Source: Kineococcus endophyticus (lineage in GTDB: Bacteria; Actinomycetota; Actinomycetes; Actinomycetales; Kineococcaceae). Taken from it: a stretch of 64,000 nucleotides of DNA. The translations under genes were made by a program, and so were the position numbers. Below, one piece after another: positions 15,883 to 24,453 of the stretch. The stretch spans positions 248,001 through 312,000 of the forward strand of contig NZ_JBFNQN010000003.1 of assembly GCF_040796495.1 (NCBI RefSeq), written 5' to 3'. The notes under the pieces were generated by a model, which was given only the letters and a program-made list of their open reading frames with translations, was not told the origin of the DNA and ran no database searches. Each line of letters opens with the position of its first letter. The first letter of the stretch is position 1.

Positions 15883-17120
15883 GCTCCCCGCTCGTGCCCG
15901 CCGCCGCGGCGCTGCGGGCGCGGACGGCGGTCTACGCCGCGTTCGTGCTCAACGGCGCCTTCATGTCCGCGTGGGTCTCCCGCATCCCCTCGGTCCGCGA
16001 CACCCTCGGCCTGTCCAACAGCGGGATGAGCGTCCTGCTGCTGGCCCTGTCGGCCGGTTCGGTCATCGCGATGCCCCTCGCGGGTGCGGTCGTGCTGCGC
16101 ATCGGCCCGGCGCGGACGGTCTTCCTCGGCTCGGTGGCCGTCGCGACCGGCCTGGCCGTTGTCGCCGTCTCGGTCGACGGGCTGGGGCTGGTGGCGCCGG
16201 CGGCGCTCGGCCTCTTCGTCGCGGGGGCGGGGACCGCGAGCTGGGACGTCGCCATGAACGTGGAGGGCTCGGGCGTCGAACGGCGGCTGGACCGCTCGAT
16301 CATGTCCCGCTTCCACGCGGCCTGGAGCCTGGGGACCGTCCTGTCGGCCGGGCTGGCCGTCCTGCTGCTGCGCCTCGGCGTGCCGACCTGGACGCACCTG
16401 GCCGGGTTCGCCGTCCTCGTCGTGACGGGGACCGCCGTCGCCACCCGGTCCTTCCTCGTGGGTGCGGCCCCCGCGGCGGGGGAGGAGCGGCCCGCCGGCA
16501 GCATCACGCTCGGCCAGGCGTGGCGCGAGCCCCGCACGCTCGTCATCGGTGTCCTCGTGCTGTGCATGGCCTTCGTCGAGGGGACGGCCAACGACTGGCT
16601 GGCGCTCGGCATCGTCGACGGCCACGACGCCACCCACTCGGTCGGCGTCGCCGGCTTCACGGTCTTCGTCATCGCCATGACCACCGGCCGGCTCAGCGGC
16701 CCCTGGCTGCTGGAGACCTTCGGGCGGGTCCGCGCGCTGCGCATCAGCGCCGCGGTCGCGGCCGTCGGGATCGGGGTCTTCGTGCTGTCCCCGAACGTCG
16801 GCGTCGCCATGGCCGGCGCGCTGCTGTGGGGGCTCGGCACCGCGCTGGGCTTCCCGACGGGCATGAGCGCGGCCGGTGACCAGGAGGTCAACGCGGCCGT
16901 GCGCGTCAGCGTCGTGTCCTCCGTCGGGTACACCGCGTTCCTCGCCGGGCCGCCGCTGCTCGGGCTGCTCGCCGACCACGTCGGCGTCATGACGGCCGTG
17001 ACCGCGGCCGCCGTCGCCGCGGTCGTCGGGCTCTTCGTCGCCTCGTCCGCCGCCCCGCACTCCGACGGCGTGGCCCTCGGGTCGGCCCGTCGCGGCGCGG
17101 CGGGCAAGCTGTCCTCGTGA
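15879..17120 (+). CDS. MFS transporter (YbjJ-like)
   Basis: 413-aa, about 12-helix major facilitator protein. The N-terminal segment VLNGAFMSAWVSRIPSVRDT is typical of the YbjJ-like group of unknown substrate. The start overlaps the HadB-like stop and its stop overlaps murB, so it lies inside a translationally coupled chain with genes of lipid and wall synthesis; whether it has a linked role is unknown. Confidence 0.85.
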   Translation: MSSPLVPAAAALRARTAVYAAFVLNGAFMSAWVSRIPSVRDTLGLSNSGMSVLLLALSAGSVIAMPLAGAVVLRIGPARTVFLGSVAVATGLAVVAVSVDGLGLVAPAALGLFVAGAGTASWDVAMNVEGSGVERRLDRSIMSRFHAAWSLGTVLSAGLAVLLLRLGVPTWTHLAGFAVLVVTGTAVATRSFLVGAAPAAGEERPAGSITLGQAWREPRTLVIGVLVLCMAFVEGTANDWLALGIVDGHDATHSVGVAGFTVFVIAMTTGRLSGPWLLETFGRVRALRISAAVAAVGIGVFVLSPNVGVAMAGALLWGLGTALGFPTGMSAAGDQEVNAAVRVSVVSSVGYTAFLAGPPLLGLLADHVGVMTAVTAAAVAAVVGLFVASSAAPHSDGVALGSARRGAAGKLSS

Positions 17121-18187
17121 CGACCTCGCTGGCCGACCTGACCACCCTGCGCGTCGGGGGACCGGCCCGCCGTCTCGTGCACGCGCGGACCGAGGCCGAG
17201 CTGGTGGACGCCGTGGCGGCGGCCGACGCCGCGGGCGAGCCGCTGCTCCTCGTCGCGGGCGGGTCCAACCTGCTGGTGGCCGACGCGGGCTTCGACGGCA
17301 CCGTCGTGCACGTCGCCACCGAGGGCGTCCAGGTGGCCTCGGAGGACGCCTGCGGTGGCGGGATCGTCACGGTCGCCGCGGGGCACCGCTTCGACGACTT
17401 CGTCGCGACGGCCGTCGAGCGCGGGTGGGCCGGGGTCGAGGCCCTGTCCGGCATCCCCGGCAGCGTCGGCGCCACGCCCGTGCAGAACGTCGGGGCGTAC
17501 GGCCAGGAGGTCGCGCAGACCGTCGAGACCGTCCGCACCTTCGACCGGGTCGAGCGGCGGCAGCGCACCTTCGTGGCGGCCGAGCTGGACTTCGGCTACC
17601 GGACCTCGCTGCTCAAGCGCTCGCGCGTGGCCCTGCACGGGGACCACGCGGAGAGCCGTTACGTCGTCCTCGACGTCACCTTCCAGTTCCCGTTGCGCGC
17701 CAACGCCTCCGAGGTCCGCTACCCCGAGCTCGCGCGGCGCCTCGGTGTGGCCGTGGGCGACCTCGCCCCGGCCCGCGACGTCCGGGCGGCGGTGCTCGAG
17801 CTGCGCGCGGGCAAGGGGATGGTGTGGGACCCGGCGGACCGCAGCGACCACGACACCTGGAGCGCGGGGTCGTTCTTCACCAACCCCCTGCTCACCCCCG
17901 ACGAGGCCGCGGCGCTCCCCTCCGACGCGCCGCGGTTCCCCGCCGGGGACGGTCTGGTCAAGACGTCCGCCGCCTGGCTCATCGACCACGCCGGGTTCGG
18001 CAAGGGCTTCGGCGCCCCCGGCCCGGCGACCCTGTCGACCAAGCACACCCTGGCGCTGACCAACCGCGGGTCGGCGACCGCCGCCGACCTGCTCGACCTC
18101 GCGCGGACCGTCGCCGACGGGGTCGAGGAGCGGTTCGGGGTGCGGCTCGTCCACGAACCCGTCCTCGTGGGCGCCGCGCTCAGCTGA
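17117..18187 (+). CDS. murB: UDP-N-acetylenolpyruvoylglucosamine reductase
   Basis: 356-aa cytosolic FAD enzyme that reduces UDP-GlcNAc-enolpyruvate to UDP-MurNAc in peptidoglycan synthesis. It shows TTLRVGGPARRLV, the FAD motif VAGGSNLLVAD, IPGSVGATPVQNVGAYGQEV, GSFFTNPLL with the catalytic Ser, and WLIDHAGFGKG. GTG start with 4-bp overlap to the MFS gene. Its last codons overlap the stop of the convergent GntR gene by 8 bp. Confidence 0.95.
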   Translation: MTTSLADLTTLRVGGPARRLVHARTEAELVDAVAAADAAGEPLLLVAGGSNLLVADAGFDGTVVHVATEGVQVASEDACGGGIVTVAAGHRFDDFVATAVERGWAGVEALSGIPGSVGATPVQNVGAYGQEVAQTVETVRTFDRVERRQRTFVAAELDFGYRTSLLKRSRVALHGDHAESRYVVLDVTFQFPLRANASEVRYPELARRLGVAVGDLAPARDVRAAVLELRAGKGMVWDPADRSDHDTWSAGSFFTNPLLTPDEAAALPSDAPRFPAGDGLVKTSAAWLIDHAGFGKGFGAPGPATLSTKHTLALTNRGSATAADLLDLARTVADGVEERFGVRLVHEPVLVGAALS

Positions 18188-18569
18188 CCCGTCCCCGGCT
18201 CGCCGCCACCGACACGAGCGCGGCGCGGACCACGTCGAGGGCCTGGTCCGGCGTCAGGCCGGAGTCGAGCGCCCGTTCGACGAACCCCTCCGCCGCCCAC
18301 CGGACGTCCTCCTCGACGCTCACCCGGGCGGCCACGACGGTCCCCGTCCGCCGCCGGGAGACCACGGTCCCCGCCAGCTCGAGCTCCCGGTAGGCCCGCT
18401 GGACCGTCCCGACCGCCAGGCCGAGGTCCGCGGCGAGCGCGCGCGCGGCCGGCAGCCGGTCGCCCTCGCGCAGCGAACCGGTCGTGACGAGGGTCGTGAC
18501 CTGTTCGCGCAGTTGCTCGTAGGCGGGGACCGCCGAGGCCGTGTCGACGAGGACCCGCAGCTCGCTCAC
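18180..18569 (-). CDS. GntR-family regulator, YtrA subfamily
   Basis: 129-aa repressor with a winged helix at the N-terminus (PAYEQLREQVTTLV, then LPAARALAADLGLAVGTVQRAY) and only a short helical C-terminus, which is the YtrA type. Such genes are often in operons with membrane or ABC transporter genes that they repress. The GTG start overlaps the stop of the upstream membrane-protein gene by 4 bp. A perfect inverted repeat in front of that gene is its probable binding site. Confidence 0.87.
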   Translation of the reverse strand: MSELRVLVDTASAVPAYEQLREQVTTLVTTGSLREGDRLPAARALAADLGLAVGTVQRAYRELELAGTVVSRRRTGTVVAARVSVEEDVRWAAEGFVERALDSGLTPDQALDVVRAALVSVAASRGRVS

Positions 18570-19495
18570 GGCCGGACCTGCACCAGGGCCGGCTCCCGAC
18601 GCAGACCGCGCGCCGGGACGAGCAGGACGGCGATGGCCAGGAGCAGCAGCGGGATGCCCGACAGCGCCACGCCCGCCGCGACGGCGTCGAGGACGGGCGG
18701 CAGGCTCGTGGTCCCCGTCACGACCCGCCCGCCCTCCTCGTAGCTCCAGGTCCCGCCGACGCGGTGGGCGGCGGACCCGCCGACGGCGACGAGCGCTGCC
18801 GTGGTGGCCAGGACGGCCGCGGTACTCGCCCGCAGGGCCCGGTGGGCCGCGGCGCGGCGCAGCGTGCCGTCGGTCGCCGCGTCGGCCCCTGCGACCGTCG
18901 GTCGCTGCGGGACGCGCAGCAGGACGGCGACGGTCAGCGCGACGGCCAGCGCCGCCGCGAGGGCGATCGGGCCCGCGTAGAAGGCTCCGGGGAAGGGGGT
19001 GGCGCTGGCCGAGCTGGCGATGTCGTGGACCGTGATCCCCCGTCCGGACTGGTCGGCCAGCACCGTGCCGACCACGCAGACGCCCCAGAGCAGGGCGGTG
19101 GTCCCGGCGAAGAGCACGACCAGGCCGCGCGGTGCGTCCTGGCGGACGCTGCGGACGACGAGCCGGGCGGACCGCAGGCGCTGCGTCGGCCGCGGCCAGG
19201 TCAGCTCCCTGACCAGCAGGACCCCTGCGTGCAGGGCCGCGGCGGCCAGTGGAGCGATGGCGACGAGCTGCGTGCGCGCCGGCGACGTCTCGGGCAGGGC
19301 CAGTCCGCCGGCGAGCAGGGGCACCGCGAGGGCGAGCCCCGCACCGGCGACGACGGTTCCGCGGCGGCGAGCTCGCACCACGGGCACGGTGAGCTGCGCC
19401 GACGGCACGTGCCGGACGAGGAGCACGCAGCCCACCACGATGCCGCCGAGCAGCAGGAGGGTCAGCGGCAGAGCGACGACGAGCGGTGCGAACAC
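18566..19495 (-). CDS. Multi-pass membrane protein paired with GntR regulator
   Basis: 309-aa protein with about seven to eight hydrophobic helices; the N-terminal stretch LVVALPLTLLLLGGIVVGCVLLV begins right after the start. It has no motif I recognise; the general layout (helix pairs with Arg-rich loops) resembles DUF1648-like proteins found beside YtrA-type regulators, but this is weak. GTG start with AGGAGG 6 nt upstream. It is the first gene of the operon with the GntR gene. Confidence 0.7.
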   Translation of the reverse strand: MFAPLVVALPLTLLLLGGIVVGCVLLVRHVPSAQLTVPVVRARRRGTVVAGAGLALAVPLLAGGLALPETSPARTQLVAIAPLAAAALHAGVLLVRELTWPRPTQRLRSARLVVRSVRQDAPRGLVVLFAGTTALLWGVCVVGTVLADQSGRGITVHDIASSASATPFPGAFYAGPIALAAALAVALTVAVLLRVPQRPTVAGADAATDGTLRRAAAHRALRASTAAVLATTAALVAVGGSAAHRVGGTWSYEEGGRVVTGTTSLPPVLDAVAAGVALSGIPLLLLAIAVLLVPARGLRREPALVQVRP

Positions 19496-19507
19496 GGCGA
19501 CCTCCTG

Positions 19508-19533
19508 GACTCAATGAACCAACTCATTGAGTC
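19508..19533. promoter_or_regulatory. Probable GntR/YtrA operator
   Basis: Perfect inverted repeat GACTCAATGA - 6 nt - TCATTGAGTC placed 12 bp upstream of the membrane-protein start. Its AT-rich sequence stands out from the GC-rich surroundings. On the minus strand it begins within TTGACT, a good -35 hexamer, so binding would block the promoter. Auto-repression by the downstream GntR protein is inferred. Confidence 0.65.
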
Positions 19534-19535
19534 AA

Positions 19536-20597
19536 TCACACCGCGATGCCCCGCGTCCCCCGTTCCGACACCTCTGCCGGGCTCGCCAGCCAGTCGTCCA
19601 CGGCCGCGTGCAGCTCGGCCTTCGTCGCCGCGGGGGCGCGCGAGGCGCTGATCGACGCCTTCGCCAGCCCGGCGAGCCCCTCGTCGTCGAAGCCGTGGTC
19701 CTCGCGCGCGCTGCGGTACTGCGCGGCCAGCCTCGGCCCGAACAGCAGCGGGTCGTCGGCCCCCAGCGCCACCGTCGCCCCCGCGGACACCAGCTCCCGC
19801 AACGGGACGCTCGGCAGGTCGGGGTACACGCCGAGGGACACGTTGCTCGTGGGGCACACTTCCAGGGCGATGCCCGCCGCCACCACCCGCTCCAGCACGC
19901 GCGGGTCCTCACCGCTGCGGACCCCGTGGCCGAGGCGGTCCGGGCGCAGCGTCCGCAGTGTCGTCTCGACGTGCTGCGGACCGAGGAGCTCGCCCGAGTG
20001 CGGCACGCACGCCAGCCCGGCGTCGCGCGCGATGTCGAAGGCCCCGGCGAACTCGGCGGTTTCCCCGCGCCGCTCGTCGTTCGACAGCCCGAACCCCACG
20101 ACCGTGCCCGCCCCCTCCCCGGCGTGCCGGGCCGCGAGCCGGGCCAGGGTCCGGGCGTCGAGGGGGTGCCGGATGCGGCTGGCGGCCACGACGACCGCGA
20201 TCTGCGTCCCCGTGAGGGCCGTGGCGTCCCGCGCCGCCTGCAGGACGACCTCCAGGGCCGGGGTGATGCCCCCGACGTGCACGGCGTACGACGTCGGGTC
20301 GACCTGCAGCTCCAGCCAGCGCGACCCCTCCGCGGCGTCGTCCGCGGCCGCCTCGAGGACGATGCGCCGCATGTCGTCCGCCGTCCGCACGCAGGCGCGC
20401 GCCGCGTCGTAGAGCCGCTGGAAGCGGAACCAGCCCCGCGCGTCGGGGGAGAGCGTGATCATCGCCTGGGAGCTGAGGGTCGCCGGCAGCCGGATGCCGT
20501 GCCGCTCGGCGAGCTCGAGCAGCGTCGACGTCCGCATCGACCCTGTGAAGTGCAGGTGCAGGTGGGCCTTGGGGAGGGTCTCGACCGCGCGCGTCAC
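19536..20597 (-). CDS. Adenosine deaminase-like amidohydrolase
   Basis: 353-aa TIM-barrel metal hydrolase. HLHLHFTGSM holds the first zinc His pair; PHSGELLGPQHV, RLGHGVR and CPTSNVSLG are further ADA-family motifs. Classical adenosine deaminase has HxHLDGS at the first motif; the Phe-Thr here marks a subgroup, so adenosine is the probable but unproven substrate. GTG at 20597 gives the family N-terminus (ETLPKAHLHLH); longer starts lie in the upstream palindrome. Confidence 0.8.
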   Translation of the reverse strand: MTRAVETLPKAHLHLHFTGSMRTSTLLELAERHGIRLPATLSSQAMITLSPDARGWFRFQRLYDAARACVRTADDMRRIVLEAAADDAAEGSRWLELQVDPTSYAVHVGGITPALEVVLQAARDATALTGTQIAVVVAASRIRHPLDARTLARLAARHAGEGAGTVVGFGLSNDERRGETAEFAGAFDIARDAGLACVPHSGELLGPQHVETTLRTLRPDRLGHGVRSGEDPRVLERVVAAGIALEVCPTSNVSLGVYPDLPSVPLRELVSAGATVALGADDPLLFGPRLAAQYRSAREDHGFDDEGLAGLAKASISASRAPAATKAELHAAVDDWLASPAEVSERGTRGIAV

Positions 20598-20640
20598 GCT
20601 CCGTGAGTCTGCCAGCACACCCGGCTGCGCGCGGGGCCGG

Positions 20641-20687
20641 ATCGTTGGCCCCTCACTGCCGATCATCGGCAGTGAGGGGCCAACGAT
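20641..20687. repeat. 47-bp perfect palindrome between add-like gene and response regulator
   Basis: Two 23-bp perfectly complementary arms (left arm begins ATCGTTGGCCCCTCACTGCC) flank a single C. It sits in the 118-bp gap downstream of the two-component operon and just upstream of the deaminase start. It may end transcription of the two-component operon, but it is longer and more perfect than other terminators here and lacks a T-run. Confidence 0.75.
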
Positions 20688-20715
20688 GCGGAGGGGGCGT
20701 GCGGTGCGGGTGCCG

Positions 20716-21345
20716 TCAGGCGGGGGGCGAGAGCAGCCCCCGCTGGAACGCCACGGTCACCGCGTGCGTCCTGTCGTCCACGCCCAGCTTCGCGAACGCC
20801 CGCAGCAGGTGCGTCTTGACGGTCGCCTCCCCGATGAACAGCTCCCGGCCGATCTCCGCGTTCGTCGCCCCGCGGGCGACGGCGCCCAGGACCTCGAGCT
20901 CACGCGGCGTCAGCGTCTCCTGCGCGGGGGCGCGCAGCCGTGCCATGAGCCGCGCCGCCACCGGGGGCGCCAGGACGGTCTCGCCGCGGGCCGCCGCCCG
21001 CACGGCCTCGGCCAGCTCGGTGAGCGGGGTGTCCTTGAGGAGGTAGCCCGTGGCGCCCGCCTCGACGGCGCGCACGATGTCGGCGTCCGTCTCGTACGTC
21101 GTCAGGACCAGGACGTGCACGGCAGGGTGGTCGCGCCGGATCCGCTCGGTGGCGCTGGCCCCGTCCAGACCGGGCATGCGCAGGTCCATGAGGACGACGT
21201 CGGGCTGCAGCGACGCCACGAGCCCGAGCGCCTCCAGTCCGTCACCGGCGCTGCCCACGACCAGCAGGTCGCCGGCCGTGCCCAGCAGCGCCTCGATGCC
21301 GCCCCGCACGACGGGGTGGTCGTCGACGACGAGGACGCGGATCAC
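20716..21345 (-). CDS. NarL/LuxR-type response regulator
   Basis: 209-aa regulator. The receiver domain (1-120) has Asp8/Asp9, the phospho-acceptor Asp54 in LMDLRMPG and Lys in GYLLKDTPL; the C-terminal LuxR helix-turn-helix (about 145-205) has LTPRELEVLGAVARGATNAE and ATVKTHLLRAF. The start overlaps the stop of the kinase gene, so the two form a coupled pair. Target genes cannot be told from the sequence. Confidence 0.93.
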   Translation of the reverse strand: MIRVLVVDDHPVVRGGIEALLGTAGDLLVVGSAGDGLEALGLVASLQPDVVLMDLRMPGLDGASATERIRRDHPAVHVLVLTTYETDADIVRAVEAGATGYLLKDTPLTELAEAVRAAARGETVLAPPVAARLMARLRAPAQETLTPRELEVLGAVARGATNAEIGRELFIGEATVKTHLLRAFAKLGVDDRTHAVTVAFQRGLLSPPA

Positions 21346-22604
21346 CCGGCGTCGCCGCCGACCAGGTCGACGGGGGCGGGGACCGGAGCGGGCGTCGTGG
21401 GCAGCGCGATCCGCACCCGGGTGCCGACCCCCGGCTCCCCGGCCACCTCCAGGACGCCCCCGGCCTCCTCGACGCGCCGCCGCATCCCGGCCAGCCCGAA
21501 CCCGGTGCCGCCGGTCAGGTCGGCGGCGGCCAGCCCCACGCCGTCGTCGCGGACCTCCAGCGACGCCGTCCCGTCCTCGCTGGACAGCACCACCTGTGCC
21601 CGGCCCGCCCCGGCGTGCTTGCGGACGTTGGCCAGGGCCTCCTGAGCCGCCCGCAGCAGCACGACCTGCTGGGCCCGGGGCAGCGTCACCGGGTCCCGGC
21701 CCGACACGACGACCTCCACACGCACGCCGCTCTCGCGCGAGACGCGTTCGGCCAGCCGCCGCAGCGCCTCACCGAGGGTGCTGGCGTCCTCCAGGCCCAC
21801 GGGGCTCATGGCGGCCACGAGGGTGCGCGCCTCGGCCAGCCCCGACCGTGCGGCCCCCTCGATGAGGCCCAGCGCCCGCCGGGTCGGTTCCTCGCGGGCG
21901 ACCGCGGCGGCGGACTGCGCGAGCAGGACGATGCCGGTGAAGCCCTGCGCGAGGGTGTCGTGGATGTCCGCGGCCATCCGCGAGCGCTCCGCTGCGACGC
22001 CCGCGTCGTGGTGCGCCGCAGCCAGTTCCGCGCGGGTGTCCTCCAGTTCGGCGATGAGCTGGGCCCGCTCGGCGCTCTGCTCGACGACGAACGAGATCCA
22101 GACGCCGAGCACGCAGGTGAAACCGACGGACACGAGCATGGAGACCGCGATGTCCATCGTCGCGGCCGAGGGCCCGTACCCGGCGGACATGCCGACGAGC
22201 CCGGCCGCCGCGGTGGCCACCGTCCACACCACGCCCTCGCGCCGGGTGTCGGTGAGGAACCACGTCTGCGGGAAGGCGATGAAGAGCAGGAAGCTCAGCT
22301 GCGGGTCGGCGGCGTAGGCCCCGCACAGGCCCACGACGGCGACCGCCAGGTAGGCCCGGGCCCGCCAGTCGCGCCGGCGTGCCCCGGGCACCGCGAGCAG
22401 GACGTAGGCGAGCGCGACGGCCCCGACCGCCAGCGCCGCGAGCGTCCTGTCGGGGTCGTGGGAGGCCAGCAGCACGACCCCGGCGATGGCGACGAACAGG
22501 CCGAACGCCCCGTGCCACCCGGGCACGCTGCGCACCCACCACGACCCCGCGCTCTGCGGGCCCGCCGTCGACCAGCGCTCACGGGGTGTCGGCACGGTCC
22601 CCAT
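21342..22604 (-). CDS. Sensor histidine kinase, HisKA_3 (NarX/DesK-like) type
   Basis: 420-aa membrane kinase. Residues ~25-185 hold five to six transmembrane helices without a large external domain, so it may sense the membrane itself. A coiled region then leads to the H-box DIHDTLAQGFTGIVLL with the phospho-accepting His, and an HATPase_c domain with EALANVRKHAGA (N-box), DDGVGL and GFGLAGMRRRVEEAGG. It is the first gene of the pair with the response regulator. Confidence 0.92.
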   Translation of the reverse strand: MGTVPTPRERWSTAGPQSAGSWWVRSVPGWHGAFGLFVAIAGVVLLASHDPDRTLAALAVGAVALAYVLLAVPGARRRDWRARAYLAVAVVGLCGAYAADPQLSFLLFIAFPQTWFLTDTRREGVVWTVATAAAGLVGMSAGYGPSAATMDIAVSMLVSVGFTCVLGVWISFVVEQSAERAQLIAELEDTRAELAAAHHDAGVAAERSRMAADIHDTLAQGFTGIVLLAQSAAAVAREEPTRRALGLIEGAARSGLAEARTLVAAMSPVGLEDASTLGEALRRLAERVSRESGVRVEVVVSGRDPVTLPRAQQVVLLRAAQEALANVRKHAGAGRAQVVLSSEDGTASLEVRDDGVGLAAADLTGGTGFGLAGMRRRVEEAGGVLEVAGEPGVGTRVRIALPTTPAPVPAPVDLVGGDAG

Positions 22605-22642
22605 GCTGCCGCCTGCCCGCCCGCGACCGGTCGACGTCGGCC

Positions 22643-23887
22643 TCAGCGGACCTCGGCCAGCAGCTGCTGGATCCGCTCGACACCCGCGACGAGGTCGGCG
22701 TCGGCCAGGGCGTAGGACAGGCGCAGGAACCCGCTGGGCCCGAACGCCTCTCCGGGGACGACCGCGACCTCGGCCTCGGTGAGGACGAGCTCGGCCAGCC
22801 GGGCGGAGGAGGTGATCTCGTGCCCCCGCAACGTCTTGCCGATGAGCCCCTCGACGCTGGGGTAGGCGTAGAACGCGCCCTGCGGCAGCGGACAGTCCAC
22901 GCCCTCGACCGCGTCGAGCATGGAGACCATCGTCCGGCGGCGGCGGTCGAAGGCCTCGCGCATCTGCGCGACGGCCGTCAGGTCGCCCGTGAGGGCCTGC
23001 ACGGCCGCGCGCTGGGAGACGTTGGCGACGTTGGAGGACAGGTGGGACTGCAGGTTGCCCGCCGCCTTGACGACGTCGGCCGGGGCGATCATCCAGCCCA
23101 CGCGCCAGCCCGTCATGGCGTACGTCTTGGCCACGCCGTTGAGGACGATGGTCGTGTCGGCCAGCTCGGGCACCTCGACGGGCATCGACGCGGCCCGCAC
23201 GCCGTCGTAGACGAGGTGCTCGTAGATCTCGTCGGTGACGACCCAGACCCCGTGCTCGAGCGCCCAGTGCCCGATGGCCCGGACCTCCTCGGGGGTGTAG
23301 ACCGCGCCGGTCGGGTTCGAGGGGGAGTTGAACAGCAGCGCCTTGGTGCGCGGGGTGCGCGCCGCCTCGAGCTGCTCGACGGTCACCTTGTAGCCGGCCT
23401 CGAGCCCGGCGAACACCTCGACGGCCACCCCGCCGGCCAGCCGGGCCGCCTCGGGGTAGGTCGTCCAGTACGGCGCGGGCAGCAGCAGTTCGTCGCCCGG
23501 GTCGAGGATCGCCGCGAACGCCTCGTAGACGGCCTGCTTGCCGCCGTTGGTCACCAGCACCTGGCCGGGGGAGACCTCGTAACCGGAGTCCCGCAGCGTC
23601 TTCGCCGCGATCGCCTCCTTGAGCACGGGCAGCCCGCCGGCGGGGGTGTAGCGGTGGTTGGCGGGGTCCTGGCAGGCCGCCACGGCCGCGTCGACGATCG
23701 CCTGCGGCGTGGGGAAGTCCGGCTCGCCGGCGCCGAAGCCGATGACCGGGCGGCCGGCGGCCTTGAGCGCCTTCGCCTTCGCGTCCACCGCGAGGGTCGC
23801 GGACTCGGCGATGCCGCCGACGCGGGCCGAGACCCGGGACCGGGCCTGCTCGGGAGCGGTGGGCTGGGGACTCGTCTGCGCGGTCAC
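22643..23887 (-). CDS. Class I/II pyridoxal-phosphate aminotransferase, aspartate aminotransferase type
   Basis: 414-aa fold-type I enzyme, probably transferring amino groups between aspartate and 2-oxoglutarate. [37 protein letters not shown] and the PLP-binding Lys in [16 protein letters not shown] are characteristic of the AspC 1-gamma group. The GTG at 23887 has GGAAGG at proper spacing; the ATG at 23896 directly abuts that sequence. Its place near secE-nusG is common in Actinobacteria. Confidence 0.9.
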   Translation of the reverse strand: MTAQTSPQPTAPEQARSRVSARVGGIAESATLAVDAKAKALKAAGRPVIGFGAGEPDFPTPQAIVDAAVAACQDPANHRYTPAGGLPVLKEAIAAKTLRDSGYEVSPGQVLVTNGGKQAVYEAFAAILDPGDELLLPAPYWTTYPEAARLAGGVAVEVFAGLEAGYKVTVEQLEAARTPRTKALLFNSPSNPTGAVYTPEEVRAIGHWALEHGVWVVTDEIYEHLVYDGVRAASMPVEVPELADTTIVLNGVAKTYAMTGWRVGWMIAPADVVKAAGNLQSHLSSNVANVSQRAAVQALTGDLTAVAQMREAFDRRRRTMVSMLDAVEGVDCPLPQGAFYAYPSVEGLIGKTLRGHEITSSARLAELVLTEAEVAVVPGEAFGPSGFLRLSYALADADLVAGVERIQQLLAEVR

Positions 23888-24010
23888 GCCGCTCATCCTT
23901 CCACCCCGCGGAGGGGACGGTTCGACTCCCGGGGCTGCCGTCACCTATGGTGGTCGCGGCGGTCCCCGTACCGCTGCGGTGGAGCACGCCTCACGGCGGG
24001 CGATCCGCGA

Positions 24011-24083
24011 AGGGCAGTGGCGCAATTGGTAGCGCACCGGTCTCCAAAACCGGCGGTTGTGGGTTCGAGTCCCTCCTGCCCTG
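24011..24083 (+). tRNA. tRNA-Trp (anticodon CCA)
   Basis: 73-nt tRNA with acceptor AGGGCAG/CTGCCCT and discriminator G. The anticodon loop CTCCAAA gives CCA, and the T-loop is GTTCGAGTC. The CCA end is not encoded. It lies just ahead of secE, as in many Actinobacteria. Confidence 0.95.
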
Positions 24084-24154
24084 CGAGCACCACCCGTGGG
24101 CCGGTCTCCCGGCCCACGTTCCCAGGAGGCGAGCACAGGAGCGGGGCAGCCGAC

Positions 24155-24388
24155 GTGAGCCAGACGACGAAGGCCGTCACCGAGCCCGGTGAGTCCAAGC
24201 GGCGCACCGGTCTGCTCCTGTTCCTGCGGCAGGTCGTCGAGGAGCTGCGCAAGGTCGTCTGGCCGAGCCGCCGCGACCTGCTCAGCTACACGGGCGTCGT
24301 CCTCGTCTTCGTCGTGGTGATGATGCTCTTCGTCTCCTTGCTGGACTACGGCATCGGCAAGCTCATCCTGCTGGTGTTCGGGTCCTGA
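24155..24388 (+). CDS. secE: Preprotein translocase subunit SecE
   Basis: 77-aa single-span subunit of the SecYEG channel. It has the conserved cytosolic amphipathic segment [20 protein letters not shown] followed by one transmembrane helix ([20 protein letters not shown]). This short form is typical of Gram-positive bacteria. GTG start; an AGGAGCGGGG site lies upstream. It precedes nusG by 65 bp. Confidence 0.95.
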   Translation: MSQTTKAVTEPGESKRRTGLLLFLRQVVEELRKVVWPSRRDLLSYTGVVLVFVVVMMLFVSLLDYGIGKLILLVFGS

Positions 24389-24453
24389 CGAGCGTCGGCG
24401 CGTCCCCGCCTGGGGCGCGTGAGTCCCGTACCCCGAAGGAAGCAGGTCAGCAC

